DNA of 64,000 nucleotides from Massilia agrisoli (GTDB lineage: Bacteria > Pseudomonadota > Gammaproteobacteria > Burkholderiales > Burkholderiaceae_D). The stretch spans positions 186,001-250,000 of the forward strand of contig NZ_JAJHPV010000009.1 in assembly GCF_020831365.1 (NCBI RefSeq), given 5' to 3'. A program made the position numbers and the translations under genes. The notes below the pieces were generated by a model, which was not told the DNA's origin, searched no databases, and saw only the letters and a program-made list of their open reading frames with translations. Below, one piece after another: positions 45,495 to 54,146 of this stretch. How positions within the stretch are numbered: the first letter of the stretch is position 1; the number at the start of each line of letters is the position of its first letter.

Positions 45495-46634
45495 ATGGCA
45501 CCGGCAGGCAGGCTCACGTCGCTCGACGCATTCCGTGGCTTCACCATCGCCGCCATGGTGCTGGTGAATAACCCAGGCGACTGGTCCAACCTGTATCCGC
45601 AACTGGCGCATGCCAAATGGCACGGCTGGACTTTCACCGACCTGATCTTCCCGTTCTTCCTGTTCATCGGCGGCGTCTCGATGGCGCTGTCGCTGGGCCG
45701 GCTGGCCGCGGCCGGCGCCGACAAGCCGCAGCTGCTGGCCAAGCTGGCCAAACGCGCCGCGCTGATCTTCCTGATCGGCTTTTTGCTGAACCTGATCCCG
45801 CACTTTAACTTCGCCACCGTCCGGATTCCCGGGGTGCTGCAGCGCATCGCCATCTGTACCCTGCTGGCGGCGCCGATCGTCGTCTACTTCAGCTGGCGCG
45901 CACAGCTGGCCTGGATCGCCGGACTGTACGCCGTCTACAGCGTGCTGATGCTTTATGTACCGGTGCCCGGCATCGGCGCGGGCGTACTCGAACCGGGGCA
46001 GGACTTCGGCGCCTACATCGATCGGATGGTGCTCGACGGCCACATGTGGGCGCAGTCCAAAACCTGGGACCCGGAAGGCCTGCTCAGCACCATCCCGGCG
46101 CTGGCCAGCCAGTTGCTCGGCGTGCTGGCCGGGCGCTGGCTGCTGTCGCGCCAGCCGCGCCAGGAGCAGACGGTGTGGCTGTTGCTGGCCGGCCTGTTGC
46201 TGGTGTGGCTGGGCGTGATTTTCGACAGCATCCTCATGCCGATCAATAAAAGCCTGTGGACGCCGTCATACAGCCTGCTCGCTGCCGGCTGGGCCACGGT
46301 GATCTTTGCCGCGTTCTACTGGCTGCTCGACGTCAACCCGCATGCCGCGGTCCGGGAAGCGGCGGCGCGCTGGAGCAGGCCCTTCGTCATCTACGGCATG
46401 AACGCGCTGTTCATCTTCGCTTTCTCGGGCCTGGTGGCAAAGATGTTCGGCTTCATCAAATTTGATCAGCCCGACGGCGCCGCCCTATCGCTGGGCAAGA
46501 GCCTGTATGCACCGATCCGCGCGCTGCCGATAGCGCCGGTCAACACGTCTTTGCTTTATGCTTTGCTGTTTAACGCTGGCATGTTCGCCATTGCATGGTT
46601 CATGTGGCGCAAGAAGTGGTTTGTAAAAGTTTAA
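45495..46634 (+). CDS. NagX-like transmembrane protein (HGSNAT / DUF5009 family)
   Basis: A 379-residue membrane protein with about 10 helices. It starts RLTSLDAFRGFTIAAMVLVN, the acyltransferase-like first helix with the conserved Asp-x3-Gly, and has FTDLIFPFFLFIGGVSMALS and FVIYGMNALFIFAFSG. It is related to human heparan-alpha-glucosaminide N-acetyltransferase and to NagX of bacterial GlcNAc loci. It may acetylate amino sugars across the membrane; this is unproven in bacteria. It is tightly linked to the upstream transporter gene (3-base gap). Confidence 0.85.
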   Translation: MAPAGRLTSLDAFRGFTIAAMVLVNNPGDWSNLYPQLAHAKWHGWTFTDLIFPFFLFIGGVSMALSLGRLAAAGADKPQLLAKLAKRAALIFLIGFLLNLIPHFNFATVRIPGVLQRIAICTLLAAPIVVYFSWRAQLAWIAGLYAVYSVLMLYVPVPGIGAGVLEPGQDFGAYIDRMVLDGHMWAQSKTWDPEGLLSTIPALASQLLGVLAGRWLLSRQPRQEQTVWLLLAGLLLVWLGVIFDSILMPINKSLWTPSYSLLAAGWATVIFAAFYWLLDVNPHAAVREAAARWSRPFVIYGMNALFIFAFSGLVAKMFGFIKFDQPDGAALSLGKSLYAPIRALPIAPVNTSLLYALLFNAGMFAIAWFMWRKKWFVKV

Positions 46635-46659
46635 AAACGAAAATATTTGGGGAACGGTT

Positions 46660-48300
46660 GTGCAGCCTAATTTGAAAAAACGCGCGTTTGCGCTTGCGGG
46701 TATTGCCGGCGCGGTGGCGCTTGGCGGTCTGATGACGAGCTGTACCACGGTGAAGCCGGGCAAGACGGTTGCTGGCGCGCCGTTGACCGCCACACCAGCC
46801 ACCATCCCTGCCGTGGGCAACGAGGTCGAACCGCCGGCAGCCCCGCGCGAATTTCGCGCAGCGTGGGTATCGACGGTGGCCAATATCGACTGGCCGACCA
46901 AACAGAACCTGACCGCCGCGCAGCAACAGGCCGAAGCCATTGCCATCCTGGACCGTGCCAAGGCGCTGAACATGAACGCGATCGTGCTGCAGGTGCGCCC
47001 GAGCGCCGACGCGATCTATCCGTCGAAGCTGGAGCCTTGGACCGAGTACCTCAACGGCACGCAGGGCGAATCGCCGAAGCCATGGTACGACCCGCTGAAG
47101 TTCTGGGTAACCGAGGCGCATGCGCGTGGCCTCGAGCTGCACGCCTGGTTCAACCCCTACCGCGCGCGCCATGCAACGGCCAAGTCGCCCAACGTGGCCT
47201 CGCATATTTCGCGCAGTAACCCGGCCGCCGTGAAAAGCTACGGCAAGTTCCTGTGGATGGACCCGGGCGAAGCATCGGCATCGAAGCAGACCCTCGACGT
47301 CATCCTCGACGTGGTGCGCCGCTACGACGTCGATGGCGTGCACCTGGACGACTATTTCTACCCGTATCCGATCGAAGCGCCTGGCGCCACCGGCGCCGAA
47401 GCTGCGGCGCTGGACGGCACCGCGGCAAAGACCGAGCTCGATTTCCCGGACCAGCCGTCGTGGAACCGCTATGTGCAGGGCGGTGGCAGGCTCGACCGGG
47501 CCAACTGGCGCCGCGATAACGTCAACCGCCTGATCGAAGAAATCTACAAGGGCGTCCACCGCGAGAAAAGCTGGGTCCGCTTTGGCATCAGCCCGTTCGG
47601 GATCGCCCGTCCGGACCGCCGCCCGCCCACGATCTCGGGCTTCAGCCAGTACGACAAGCTGTACGCGGACGCCGAGCTGTGGCTCGAAAAAGGCTGGGTC
47701 GATTACTTCACGCCCCAGCTGTACTGGCCGATCTCGCAGACGCCGCAGGCCTACGACGTGTTGCTCGACTACTGGCTGGCGCAGAATGCAAAGGGCCGCC
47801 ATATCTGGCCGGGCCTGTTCACCAGCCGCATCGGCGCGGCGACCAAGTCGTATGCACCGGCCGAAGTGCTGAAACAGATCCAGGTGACGCGCGAGCGCCC
47901 GGCCGCCACCGGCCACGTGCATTTCAGCATGGCGGCGATCATGGAAAACCGCGAGGGCATCGCCGACCAGCTCAAGGCGGTGCACTACACGGCGCCGGCG
48001 CTGGTGCCGGCCACGCCGTGGCTGGGCAATACGGCGCCCGGTACGCCAACAGTGCGTGCTGCCCGCGCAGCAGGCGGCGTCAAGCTGAAACTGGCCGCCG
48101 GCCGCGCCAACGCGCAGTACGCGATCTGGTCGCGCCATGGCGACCAGTGGAAGTTTGCGGTGGCGCCAGTGTCGACGACCGACTTTACCGTCGCTGACGA
48201 TGCAAAGTACGGCCCGGCCAGCGCAGTCGTGGTCAGCGGCGTCGACCGGCTCGGCATCGAAGGCAAGCGGGTATCGGTGCCAGGCGTTGCCACGAAATAA
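46660..48300 (+). CDS. DigH-like glycosyl hydrolase lipoprotein (GHL10 family)
   Basis: A 546-residue exported glycan hydrolase. The GTG start has GGGGA upstream. The N-terminus carries a signal with MTSC as a likely lipobox (Cys about 28). The catalytic barrel (about 65-430) begins REFRAAWVSTVANIDWPTK and has VLQVRPSADAIYPSK, LHAWFNPYRARHA and DGVHLDDYFYPYP with its Asp pair. These match E. coli DigH (YddW), which acts on peptide-free (denuded) peptidoglycan strands at division sites. The last ~100 residues look like a fibronectin-III-type module absent from DigH. In this locus it may supply MurNAc-containing saccharides. Confidence 0.88.
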   Translation: MQPNLKKRAFALAGIAGAVALGGLMTSCTTVKPGKTVAGAPLTATPATIPAVGNEVEPPAAPREFRAAWVSTVANIDWPTKQNLTAAQQQAEAIAILDRAKALNMNAIVLQVRPSADAIYPSKLEPWTEYLNGTQGESPKPWYDPLKFWVTEAHARGLELHAWFNPYRARHATAKSPNVASHISRSNPAAVKSYGKFLWMDPGEASASKQTLDVILDVVRRYDVDGVHLDDYFYPYPIEAPGATGAEAAALDGTAAKTELDFPDQPSWNRYVQGGGRLDRANWRRDNVNRLIEEIYKGVHREKSWVRFGISPFGIARPDRRPPTISGFSQYDKLYADAELWLEKGWVDYFTPQLYWPISQTPQAYDVLLDYWLAQNAKGRHIWPGLFTSRIGAATKSYAPAEVLKQIQVTRERPAATGHVHFSMAAIMENREGIADQLKAVHYTAPALVPATPWLGNTAPGTPTVRAARAAGGVKLKLAAGRANAQYAIWSRHGDQWKFAVAPVSTTDFTVADDAKYGPASAVVVSGVDRLGIEGKRVSVPGVATK

Positions 48301-48336
48301 ACGGAAACTACCCCCGTATAACCTTTTGTCATGAAT

Positions 48337-48377
48337 ACGGGCCAAGCTTTCATTCGCAGGGGGAAATGCTTGGCCGT
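48337..48377. repeat. Hairpin after the DigH-like gene
   Basis: ACGGGCCAAGC (48337-48347) pairs with GCTTGGCCGT (48368-48377) with one bulged G and a 20-base loop. No T-run follows; it may stabilise the upstream mRNA end. Confidence 0.5.
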
Positions 48378-48396
48378 ACACTTGCAAGTTACTAAA

Positions 48397-48476
48397 CGTC
48401 ATTCCCGCGAACGCGGGAACCCATACAGCGCTGGCATACAAGCTCAGCATGGATTCCCGTTTGCACGGGAATGACG
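48397..48476. repeat. Dispersed TTCCCGCG inverted-repeat element, copy B
   Basis: An 80-base element beginning CGTCATTCCCGCGAACGCGGG and ending CCCGTTTGCACGGGAATGACG. It shares GCTCAGCATGGATTCCCG with copy C at 51941. It lies between the DigH-like and kinase genes. Confidence 0.88.
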
Positions 48477-48498
48477 AGATGAGACTGCGGAACAGGAA

Positions 48499-49422
48499 AT
48501 GAACAGTTTGGACGGCGAACCGGAAAGCGGCCTCGGCCTTGGTATCGATGCAGGCGGCACGCAGACGCGCTGGGCCCTGGCCCGGTGCGACGGCAGCATC
48601 GTGGCCGAAGGACAGGTCGCGGGCCTGTCTGCCTTACATATGGGCAGCACCGACGGACGCGAACGTATCCACGCCAGCTTCAGCGAGCTGGCGGCCGCGG
48701 CGCTGGCGCATGGGCGCCCGAGCCATGTTTCTGCCGGCCTGACCGGCTTTGGCGGCGACGGCGCGCTGCTGCAAACCTGGCTGGGCGAACTGCTTGGCCT
48801 CGACCCATCCGCGGTTACCCTCTGCAACGACATCGAAATCGCTTACCTCGACAGCTTCAAGCGCGGTGAAGGCTACCTGGTGTACGCCGGCACCGGCTCG
48901 ATTGGCGCGTGGATCGACAATGAAGGCGAGTTCCACCGTGCAGGCGGCCGCGGCGTCGTGCTCGACGACGGCGGCGGCGGCTTCTGGATCGCCCGCGAAG
49001 CGCTGCGCCACATCTGGCGCGCCGAGGACGAAGACCCCGGTTGCTGGGAAAAATCCGCGATGGCGCGCGCCGTGTTTGACTATATCGGCGGCAGCGACTG
49101 GTCGCTGTCGCGCCAGTTCATCTATGGCCAGGAGCGGGGTGAAGTCGGCAAACTGGCGCTGGCCGTCGCCGCCACTGCCGGACAAGACCCGGTCGCCGCG
49201 CGCATCCTGGAGGAAGCCGGACGCGAACTGGCGCGCCTCGCCAGCGCGCTGACCCGCCGCTTCGGCCCGCGCCCTGTCGTGCTGGCTGGCCGCGCATCGG
49301 CGCTGCATCCATCAATTGCCGCCGCCATGCGCGCGGCACTGCCCGCCGATATCCAGCTAACCCACACCGTCGGGCGCGCGCACCATGCCGCCGCCCGCAT
49401 CGCCGCACGTATTAACGATTAA
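48499..49422 (+). CDS. BadF/BadG-family amino-sugar kinase (MurK-like)
   Basis: A 307-residue ASKHA-fold ATPase. The phosphate-binding motif is GLGIDAGGTQTRWAL, then SAGLTGFGGDG, LCNDIEIAYLDSF with the catalytic Asp, and VYAGTGSIGAW and DDGGGGFWIAREAL. The family includes eukaryotic GlcNAc kinase and clostridial MurK, which phosphorylates MurNAc and GlcNAc. With murQ in the same locus and no phosphotransferase MurP, it is the likely source of MurNAc 6-phosphate. It is followed by the amidase gene after 18 bases. Confidence 0.85.
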   Translation: MNSLDGEPESGLGLGIDAGGTQTRWALARCDGSIVAEGQVAGLSALHMGSTDGRERIHASFSELAAAALAHGRPSHVSAGLTGFGGDGALLQTWLGELLGLDPSAVTLCNDIEIAYLDSFKRGEGYLVYAGTGSIGAWIDNEGEFHRAGGRGVVLDDGGGGFWIAREALRHIWRAEDEDPGCWEKSAMARAVFDYIGGSDWSLSRQFIYGQERGEVGKLALAVAATAGQDPVAARILEEAGRELARLASALTRRFGPRPVVLAGRASALHPSIAAAMRAALPADIQLTHTVGRAHHAAARIAARIND

Positions 49423-49440
49423 CGCTACCGGAAACGACAC

Positions 49441-50346
49441 ATGAAGAAGCTGCTCGCCCTCTCCCTGATTGCCCTGCTCGCTGGCTGCGCCACCGGACCA
49501 CGCATCGACAAGTCGCTGACTGCCAAGAGCCAGAGCAGCCGCGTCAAGTTTGTTGTCCTACACTACACGGTGGCCAACCTGCCGAGCTCGATCAAGATCC
49601 TGACCGAGCAGGTCGTCAGCAGCCACTACCTGCTGACCGACGAAAAAAAGCCGGTGATCTACGGCCTGGTTGACGAAACCCGCCAGGCCAACCACGCCGG
49701 CGTGTCGAGCTGGAAGAACTACACCTTGCTCAACACCAGCTCGATCGGCATCGAGATCGTCAACCCGGGCTTTACCGAATCGACCGACGGCAAGCGCATC
49801 TGGTATCCGTTCCCGAAAGAGCAGATCGACGAACTGATTCCGCTGCTGAAGAAGATCGTCAAGGAGCACAACATCCCGCCGGAAAACATCATCGGCCACG
49901 CCGACATCGCCCCGCAGCGCAAGCAGGACCCGGGCCCGATGTTCCCGTGGCATGAGCTGGCGAAACACGGCCTGACCGTGTGGCCGGACGCCGCGAAGGT
50001 CGCCGCCGCCAGGCCGGGCTTCGAGCAACTGCTGCCTGACGCCCTGTGGTTCCAGGAAAAGCTGGCCACCTTCGGCTACGCGGTTCCGCGCAACGGCCTG
50101 TTGGACAAGGAAACGCGCAATGTCATTACCGCATTCCAGATGCGCTATCGTCCAATGACGATCGATGGCACCCCGGACGCGGAAACTGCGGCAATGCTCG
50201 AAGCGCTCGTGCCATCGCCGGTCCTGCCAGCAGCTGTGCCAGCGCCTGTGGTGACGCCAGTACCAGAACCGGTGCCAGCACCAGTACCAGCGCCGGCGCC
50301 AGAGCCTGCGCCAGTCCCAGCGCCGGTCATTCCGGTCCAGAAGTGA
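49441..50346 (+). CDS. AmiD-like N-acetylmuramoyl-L-alanine amidase lipoprotein
   Basis: A 301-residue zinc amidase. Lipobox LLAGC (Cys about 16). The Amidase_2 domain (about 30-185) has FVVLHYTVANLP and VVSSHYLL, SIGIEIVNPG and GHADIAPQRKQDPGP, giving the two His and the Asp that bind zinc. A peptidoglycan-binding module (about 195-255) follows, then a Pro/Ala/Val tail of about 40 residues. E. coli AmiD, an outer-membrane lipoprotein, strips peptides from MurNAc or anhydroMurNAc. The tail is coded by imperfect CCAGCGCC-like repeats and could span the wall or vary in length. Confidence 0.92.
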   Translation: MKKLLALSLIALLAGCATGPRIDKSLTAKSQSSRVKFVVLHYTVANLPSSIKILTEQVVSSHYLLTDEKKPVIYGLVDETRQANHAGVSSWKNYTLLNTSSIGIEIVNPGFTESTDGKRIWYPFPKEQIDELIPLLKKIVKEHNIPPENIIGHADIAPQRKQDPGPMFPWHELAKHGLTVWPDAAKVAAARPGFEQLLPDALWFQEKLATFGYAVPRNGLLDKETRNVITAFQMRYRPMTIDGTPDAETAAMLEALVPSPVLPAAVPAPVVTPVPEPVPAPVPAPAPEPAPVPAPVIPVQK

Positions 50347-50428
50347 TTATTAACGGTGGCCCGGGTTTTGCGCTATCCTGCGAAACATTCGCGCATCGGC
50401 GCGCGTCCACCATACAAGGGATAAAGCG

Positions 50429-51331
50429 ATGCGGCTGCGTCATATAGAAGTATTCCACGCCATCATGCAGGTCGGTACCATCAGCGGTGCCGCCCAGGTC
50501 CTGCATATCTCGCAACCTGCGGTGACCAAGGTGCTGCAGCACGCCGAACTCCAGCTCGGCATGCCGCTGTTCGAACGCGTGCGCGGCAAGCTGTACCCGA
50601 AGCCGGAAGCGCACCGCCTGTTCGTCGAAACCGAAAAGCTGAACCGCGACTTGCAAGGCATCCGCCGCCTGGCGGCCAGCCTCAAGGGCCGCGCGCTGGA
50701 AACGGTGCGGCTGGTATCGACGCCAACCATCGCCATCAGTGTGCTGCCTGAAGCGATGACGCTGTGGCGGCGCGAATATCCGGAAACCCGCTGCGAGCTC
50801 GGCACCCACCACACCAGCGAAATCGTCAACACGCTGCGCCTTGGCGAAGCCGACCTGGCGCTGTCGCTGCAAGATCCGCGTCACCCAGGCATCGTCGCCG
50901 AGCCAATCGCGCAGGGCGTGATGACTGTTATTGCGCCTGCCGGAACCTGGACCGAGGAAGAATGCCGCCAGCCGGTGGCGGCCGAAGGCCTTGTCGGCGA
51001 GCTGATCGGCATGACCGACAACGACCCGCTGGGCGAGCTACTGGTTGCCTCCTGCGAAGCACAGGGCATCCAACCGGTCTTCAACACCGTGGTGCAGACC
51101 TACCAGATTGCGCGCTCACTGGTGGAAGCCGGCGCCGGCATGGCGGTGGTCGACCCGTTTACCGCTGCGTCGGCGAGCGACAAGCTGCAACGACGCCCGT
51201 GGGCGCCGGCGATTCCGGTGCAGCTCTACCTGCTGACGGCGAGCCACTCGCCGCTGTCGCACGTGGCCCGTGAATTAGCCAACAGTATCGGCGCGACCGC
51301 GCGCAAATGTATCGAGAGGGGATGTCAGTGA
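50429..51331 (+). CDS. LysR family regulator coupled to the dipeptidase gene
   Basis: A 300-residue LysR-type activator. The N-terminal helix-turn-helix (about 1-60) contains FHAIMQVGTISGAAQVLHIS and VTKVLQHAELQLG; the rest is the two-lobed effector domain. Its stop overlaps a GTG start of the D-Ala-D-Ala dipeptidase gene as GTGA, so the two are probably made together. The effector may be a wall-derived amino acid or dipeptide (inference). Confidence 0.9.
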   Translation: MRLRHIEVFHAIMQVGTISGAAQVLHISQPAVTKVLQHAELQLGMPLFERVRGKLYPKPEAHRLFVETEKLNRDLQGIRRLAASLKGRALETVRLVSTPTIAISVLPEAMTLWRREYPETRCELGTHHTSEIVNTLRLGEADLALSLQDPRHPGIVAEPIAQGVMTVIAPAGTWTEEECRQPVAAEGLVGELIGMTDNDPLGELLVASCEAQGIQPVFNTVVQTYQIARSLVEAGAGMAVVDPFTAASASDKLQRRPWAPAIPVQLYLLTASHSPLSHVARELANSIGATARKCIERGCQ

Positions 51332-51939
51332 TTCAAGGTATTGCCAGCGAAGATATCGAAAGCAGCCCGGATTTCCGGCACCTGTCGACGATCGATGGAA
51401 TCGCTGTCGAATTGCGATATGGCACTCCCGACAATTTCGTCGGCCGCGACTTGTACTCGCCGTTTGATTGCGCATGGCTGCACCGCGACGCGGCGGCCGC
51501 GCTGGAAAAAGTGGTGGCATGGCTGGCCGACAAGCGGCCTGGCTACACGCCGCTGATCCTCGATGCGCTTCGCCCGCAACGCGTGCAGCAGCAGCTGTGG
51601 GACGCGCTCGACGGCACCGACCTGCGCATGTACCTTGCCAACCCTGAGCGAGGCTCGATCCACTCGTTCGGCATGGCGCTGGACCTGACGATCCTCGACG
51701 AAGAAGGGCGTGAGCTGGACATGGGAACGGGTTTCGATGACCTGAGCGAGAAGTCGCATCCCGCGCTCGAATCGCAGCTGCTGGAACGCGGCGAGATCAC
51801 GCATGAACATATCGCCAACCGCCAGCTGCTGCGTGACGCGATGACGCATGCCGGTTTCGTCGGCATCAACAGCGAGTGGTGGCATTTCGACTGTGGTGAC
51901 CGCGAGACCGTGCGCCGCACGTTCAAGCGGGTTCTCTAA
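51328..51939 (+). CDS. D-alanyl-D-alanine dipeptidase (VanX/DdpX family)
   Basis: A 203-residue zinc peptidase of family M15D. The zinc motif is SIHSFGMALDLTI (His and Asp) and the catalytic Glu plus third ligand lie in EWWHF; LRPQRVQQQLW is the substrate Arg segment. It splits D-Ala-D-Ala released from peptidoglycan. The GTG at 51328 was chosen because GAGGGG lies 7 bases upstream and it forms a GTGA overlap with the LysR stop; ATGs at 51322 and 51307 are alternatives. It lacks a signal peptide, so it acts in the cytoplasm. DadA could oxidise the D-alanine formed. Resistance to vancomycin is not implied: no VanH or VanA gene is present. Confidence 0.92.
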   Translation: MIQGIASEDIESSPDFRHLSTIDGIAVELRYGTPDNFVGRDLYSPFDCAWLHRDAAAALEKVVAWLADKRPGYTPLILDALRPQRVQQQLWDALDGTDLRMYLANPERGSIHSFGMALDLTILDEEGRELDMGTGFDDLSEKSHPALESQLLERGEITHEHIANRQLLRDAMTHAGFVGINSEWWHFDCGDRETVRRTFKRVL

Positions 51940-51940
51940 C

Positions 51941-52021
51941 CGTCGTCCCCGCGAATGCGGGGACCCAAACTGCGTGTCCAGAGCTTGCTCAGCATGGATT
52001 CCCGCTTTCGCGGGAATGACG
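51941..52021. repeat. Dispersed TTCCCGCG inverted-repeat element, copy C
   Basis: An 81-base element beginning CGTCGTCCCCGCGAATGCGGGG and ending CCCGCTTTCGCGGGAATGACG. It begins one base after the dipeptidase stop and lies between convergent genes, where it may end transcription. Confidence 0.88.
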
Positions 52022-52044
52022 GGATTGACTTTGATCGCCTAACG

Positions 52045-52554
52045 CTATGCGCCCGCCATTTCAGCAAGCTTGGCGATGGTATTCATGTTGCGGGCGGTCC
52101 CGGTCGCTGCTGCGGGGATTTTCAGTTTGGACGCCCCGCTGCCGCCTGGGTAGGTAACATAGATCTCCCGTGTGCCCAACGCCAGTTCTTCGTCCTGCCG
52201 GCCGCGTACATTATCAATCGCGTCAACCGGCGGCGCTGTGTCGAGAAAGATCGCAAACGTCAGATTGGGTGCCGCATCCTTGAACGGATTTGCCTTGAGG
52301 ACGGCAGTCATTTCCGGCCCTGTGCGCACCATTACGCCAACCGGCTTGCCGGCATATTCTTCCAGGCTCGCAGCCAGTTTTTTGGCGACCTGGTTTTCCG
52401 CCAGCGCGCTGTCGAACACCACGTTGCCGCTCGCGATGTAGGTGCGTACATTGGAAAAACCGATGGCTTCACACATCGTCTTCAGTTCGCTCATTGGAAG
52501 CTTGCCTGTTCCGCCAACATTGACGGCGCGAAGGAGGGCGATGAATGTGGTCAT
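52045..52554 (-). CDS. DUF1697 domain protein
   Basis: A 169-residue protein of the DUF1697 family, known only by structure. Family marks are the N-terminal FIALLRAVNVGGTGKLPM, YIASGNVVFDS and the C-terminal segment around SGASKLKIPAAATGTARNMNT. No function is established. It stands alone, downstream of the efflux operon terminator and convergent with the dipeptidase gene. Confidence 0.88.
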   Translation of the reverse strand: MTTFIALLRAVNVGGTGKLPMSELKTMCEAIGFSNVRTYIASGNVVFDSALAENQVAKKLAASLEEYAGKPVGVMVRTGPEMTAVLKANPFKDAAPNLTFAIFLDTAPPVDAIDNVRGRQDEELALGTREIYVTYPGGSGASKLKIPAAATGTARNMNTIAKLAEMAGA

Positions 52555-52618
52555 GTGTCGGCCTCTCTCACTTCAATTGGGCAGCCCGTGTACGCAGCCC
52601 CCGGCAAAGTCCCGCGCA

Positions 52619-52681
52619 TAAAAAAACCCCCATATCAGCCTGGCCATGTCATCGAGACATTATCCAGGAAAATATGGGGGT
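52619..52681 (-). terminator. Terminator of the RND efflux operon
   Basis: On the minus strand a 10-base stem (ACCCCCATAT / ATATGGGGGT) is extended inside by CCTGG/CCAGG and ATGTC/GACAT pairs and is followed by a run of T. It lies 35 bases after the outer-membrane factor gene. Confidence 0.87.
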
Positions 52682-52715
52682 GCGGTGCTATCTCAATTAT
52701 CAGGTACTACCTGCG

Positions 52716-54146
52716 TCAATCCCAGCCGCCGCCCAGCGAGCGGATAAGCGCCACCGTCGTCACCGCGCGGTCGCCGCGCAGCAGGACTGCATTGCGTTCG
52801 ATGGCTGCCAGGTTGCGCTGCGCGTCCAGCAGGTCCAGGTAGCTCGAACGTCCGGCGTCGTACAGCTTCTGCGCGAGGTCCGCCGAACGGCGCGCCGACA
52901 CGACTGCCGCATCGATCTGCTCCGCCTGCCCCGCCAGGATGCGCAGGCCGGCGAGGTTGTCCTCGACTTCCGCAAACGCCACCAGTACGCTCTGGCGGTA
53001 CGAGGCCACCGACTCCTCCAGCACCGCTTCGCTGCGGGCGATGTTGGCCTTGTTGCGGCCACCATCGAGTATGGGCATCGACATCAGCGCGCCCAGCACC
53101 CACGAGCGGCTGCTCCACTTGAAGACGTCGGACAGGCTGGCAGACTCGCCGCCGCCGCTGCCGGTCAGGGCGAGCGCCGGGAACATCGCGGACTTTGCGA
53201 CGCCAATACGCGCGTTCGACGCCGTCATTGCAAGCTGCGCGGCGGTGATGTCGGGACGGCGTTCGAGCAGCGTGGAGGGCAGCCCGGCCGGAATCGCGGG
53301 CAACTGCGCCGCGTCGGCCAGCGATTTGTCTTCCGCAGTGAACGATGATGCGGGCTTACCCAGCAAGACGGCAAGCGCGTGCTCGTTTTGCGTGCGCTTG
53401 CGCTGCACGCCGATGGCTTCCGCCTTGGCGGTTGCCAGTTCGGTCTTGGCGCGGGCCAGGTCGAATTCGCCGATGTCGCCGTTGTCATAGCGGCTCTGGT
53501 TGACCTTGACGCTCTGGGTGCGCAGGTCGACCGTGCGGTTCAGCGTTTCCAGTTCAGCATTCGCGGCGCGCAGGCGGAACCAGGTTTGCGCCACGTCGGC
53601 CTGCAACGCCAGCAGCACGGACTTGTAGGTCGCTTCCGATGCCTGCGCATCGGCCTGCGAAGCGCTGCTGCCGGCGGCGAGGCGGCCGAACAGGTCCACT
53701 TCGTAGCTGGCGGTCAGCGCCGCCTGGTAGGAATTCGTTGCTGCGACATCAGTCCCTTCGGGCAGCCCGAGCGATACAGCGGAGGCGCGGCCGCGCTGGC
53801 CGCCGACGCCAGCGCCCAGCTGCACACCGCGGCTTGCGTCGGTGATGCCGGCAATGGCGCGCGCCTGTTTTACACGCGCCGCCGCCACCGCCAGGCTGGC
53901 GTTGGCACGGGTGGCCTCGTCGATCAGGCTGGTCAGCGTGCTGTCGCCAAACGCCAGCCACCACTGGCCGCGCGCCTGCGCTTCCGCGGGCTGCGCCGGC
54001 TTCCATTGCGTGCCGTCCGGCGCCTGTACTTCCTTGAAGGCCTGCGGCACCTCGACCTGCGGCTGTTTCAGTTCAGGCACCGTGGAGCACGCAACCAGCA
54101 GTAAAGCGGCGAGCAGCGGCGAGAGTCGTTGTGTGAGCTTGTTCAT
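52716..54146 (-). CDS. RND efflux outer-membrane factor (NodT family)
   Basis: A 476-residue outer-membrane channel lipoprotein (lipobox LLVAC, Cys about 20) of the TolC/OprM class with two outer membrane efflux protein repeats. YKSVLLALQADVAQTWFRLRA and RRSADLAQKLYDAGRSSYLD are typical coiled-coil segments. The ATG at 54146 was chosen because it overlaps the last base of the RND pump stop (TAATG) and starts the signal sequence. It completes a tripartite pump with the two gene products encoded upstream. Confidence 0.93.
   Translation of the reverse strand: MNKLTQRLSPLLAALLLVACSTVPELKQPQVEVPQAFKEVQAPDGTQWKPAQPAEAQARGQWWLAFGDSTLTSLIDEATRANASLAVAAARVKQARAIAGITDASRGVQLGAGVGGQRGRASAVSLGLPEGTDVAATNSYQAALTASYEVDLFGRLAAGSSASQADAQASEATYKSVLLALQADVAQTWFRLRAANAELETLNRTVDLRTQSVKVNQSRYDNGDIGEFDLARAKTELATAKAEAIGVQRKRTQNEHALAVLLGKPASSFTAEDKSLADAAQLPAIPAGLPSTLLERRPDITAAQLAMTASNARIGVAKSAMFPALALTGSGGGESASLSDVFKWSSRSWVLGALMSMPILDGGRNKANIARSEAVLEESVASYRQSVLVAFAEVEDNLAGLRILAGQAEQIDAAVVSARRSADLAQKLYDAGRSSYLDLLDAQRNLAAIERNAVLLRGDRAVTTVALIRSLGGGWD

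Noticed and set aside
46600-48450. 616-residue minus-strand open frame
   Set aside because: Antisense of the DigH-like gene, whose plus-strand frame has clear catalytic motifs.
51328-51939. Vancomycin-resistance gene vanX
   Set aside because: No vanH, vanA/B or vanS/R accompany it; chromosomal DdpX-type dipeptidases serve wall turnover.
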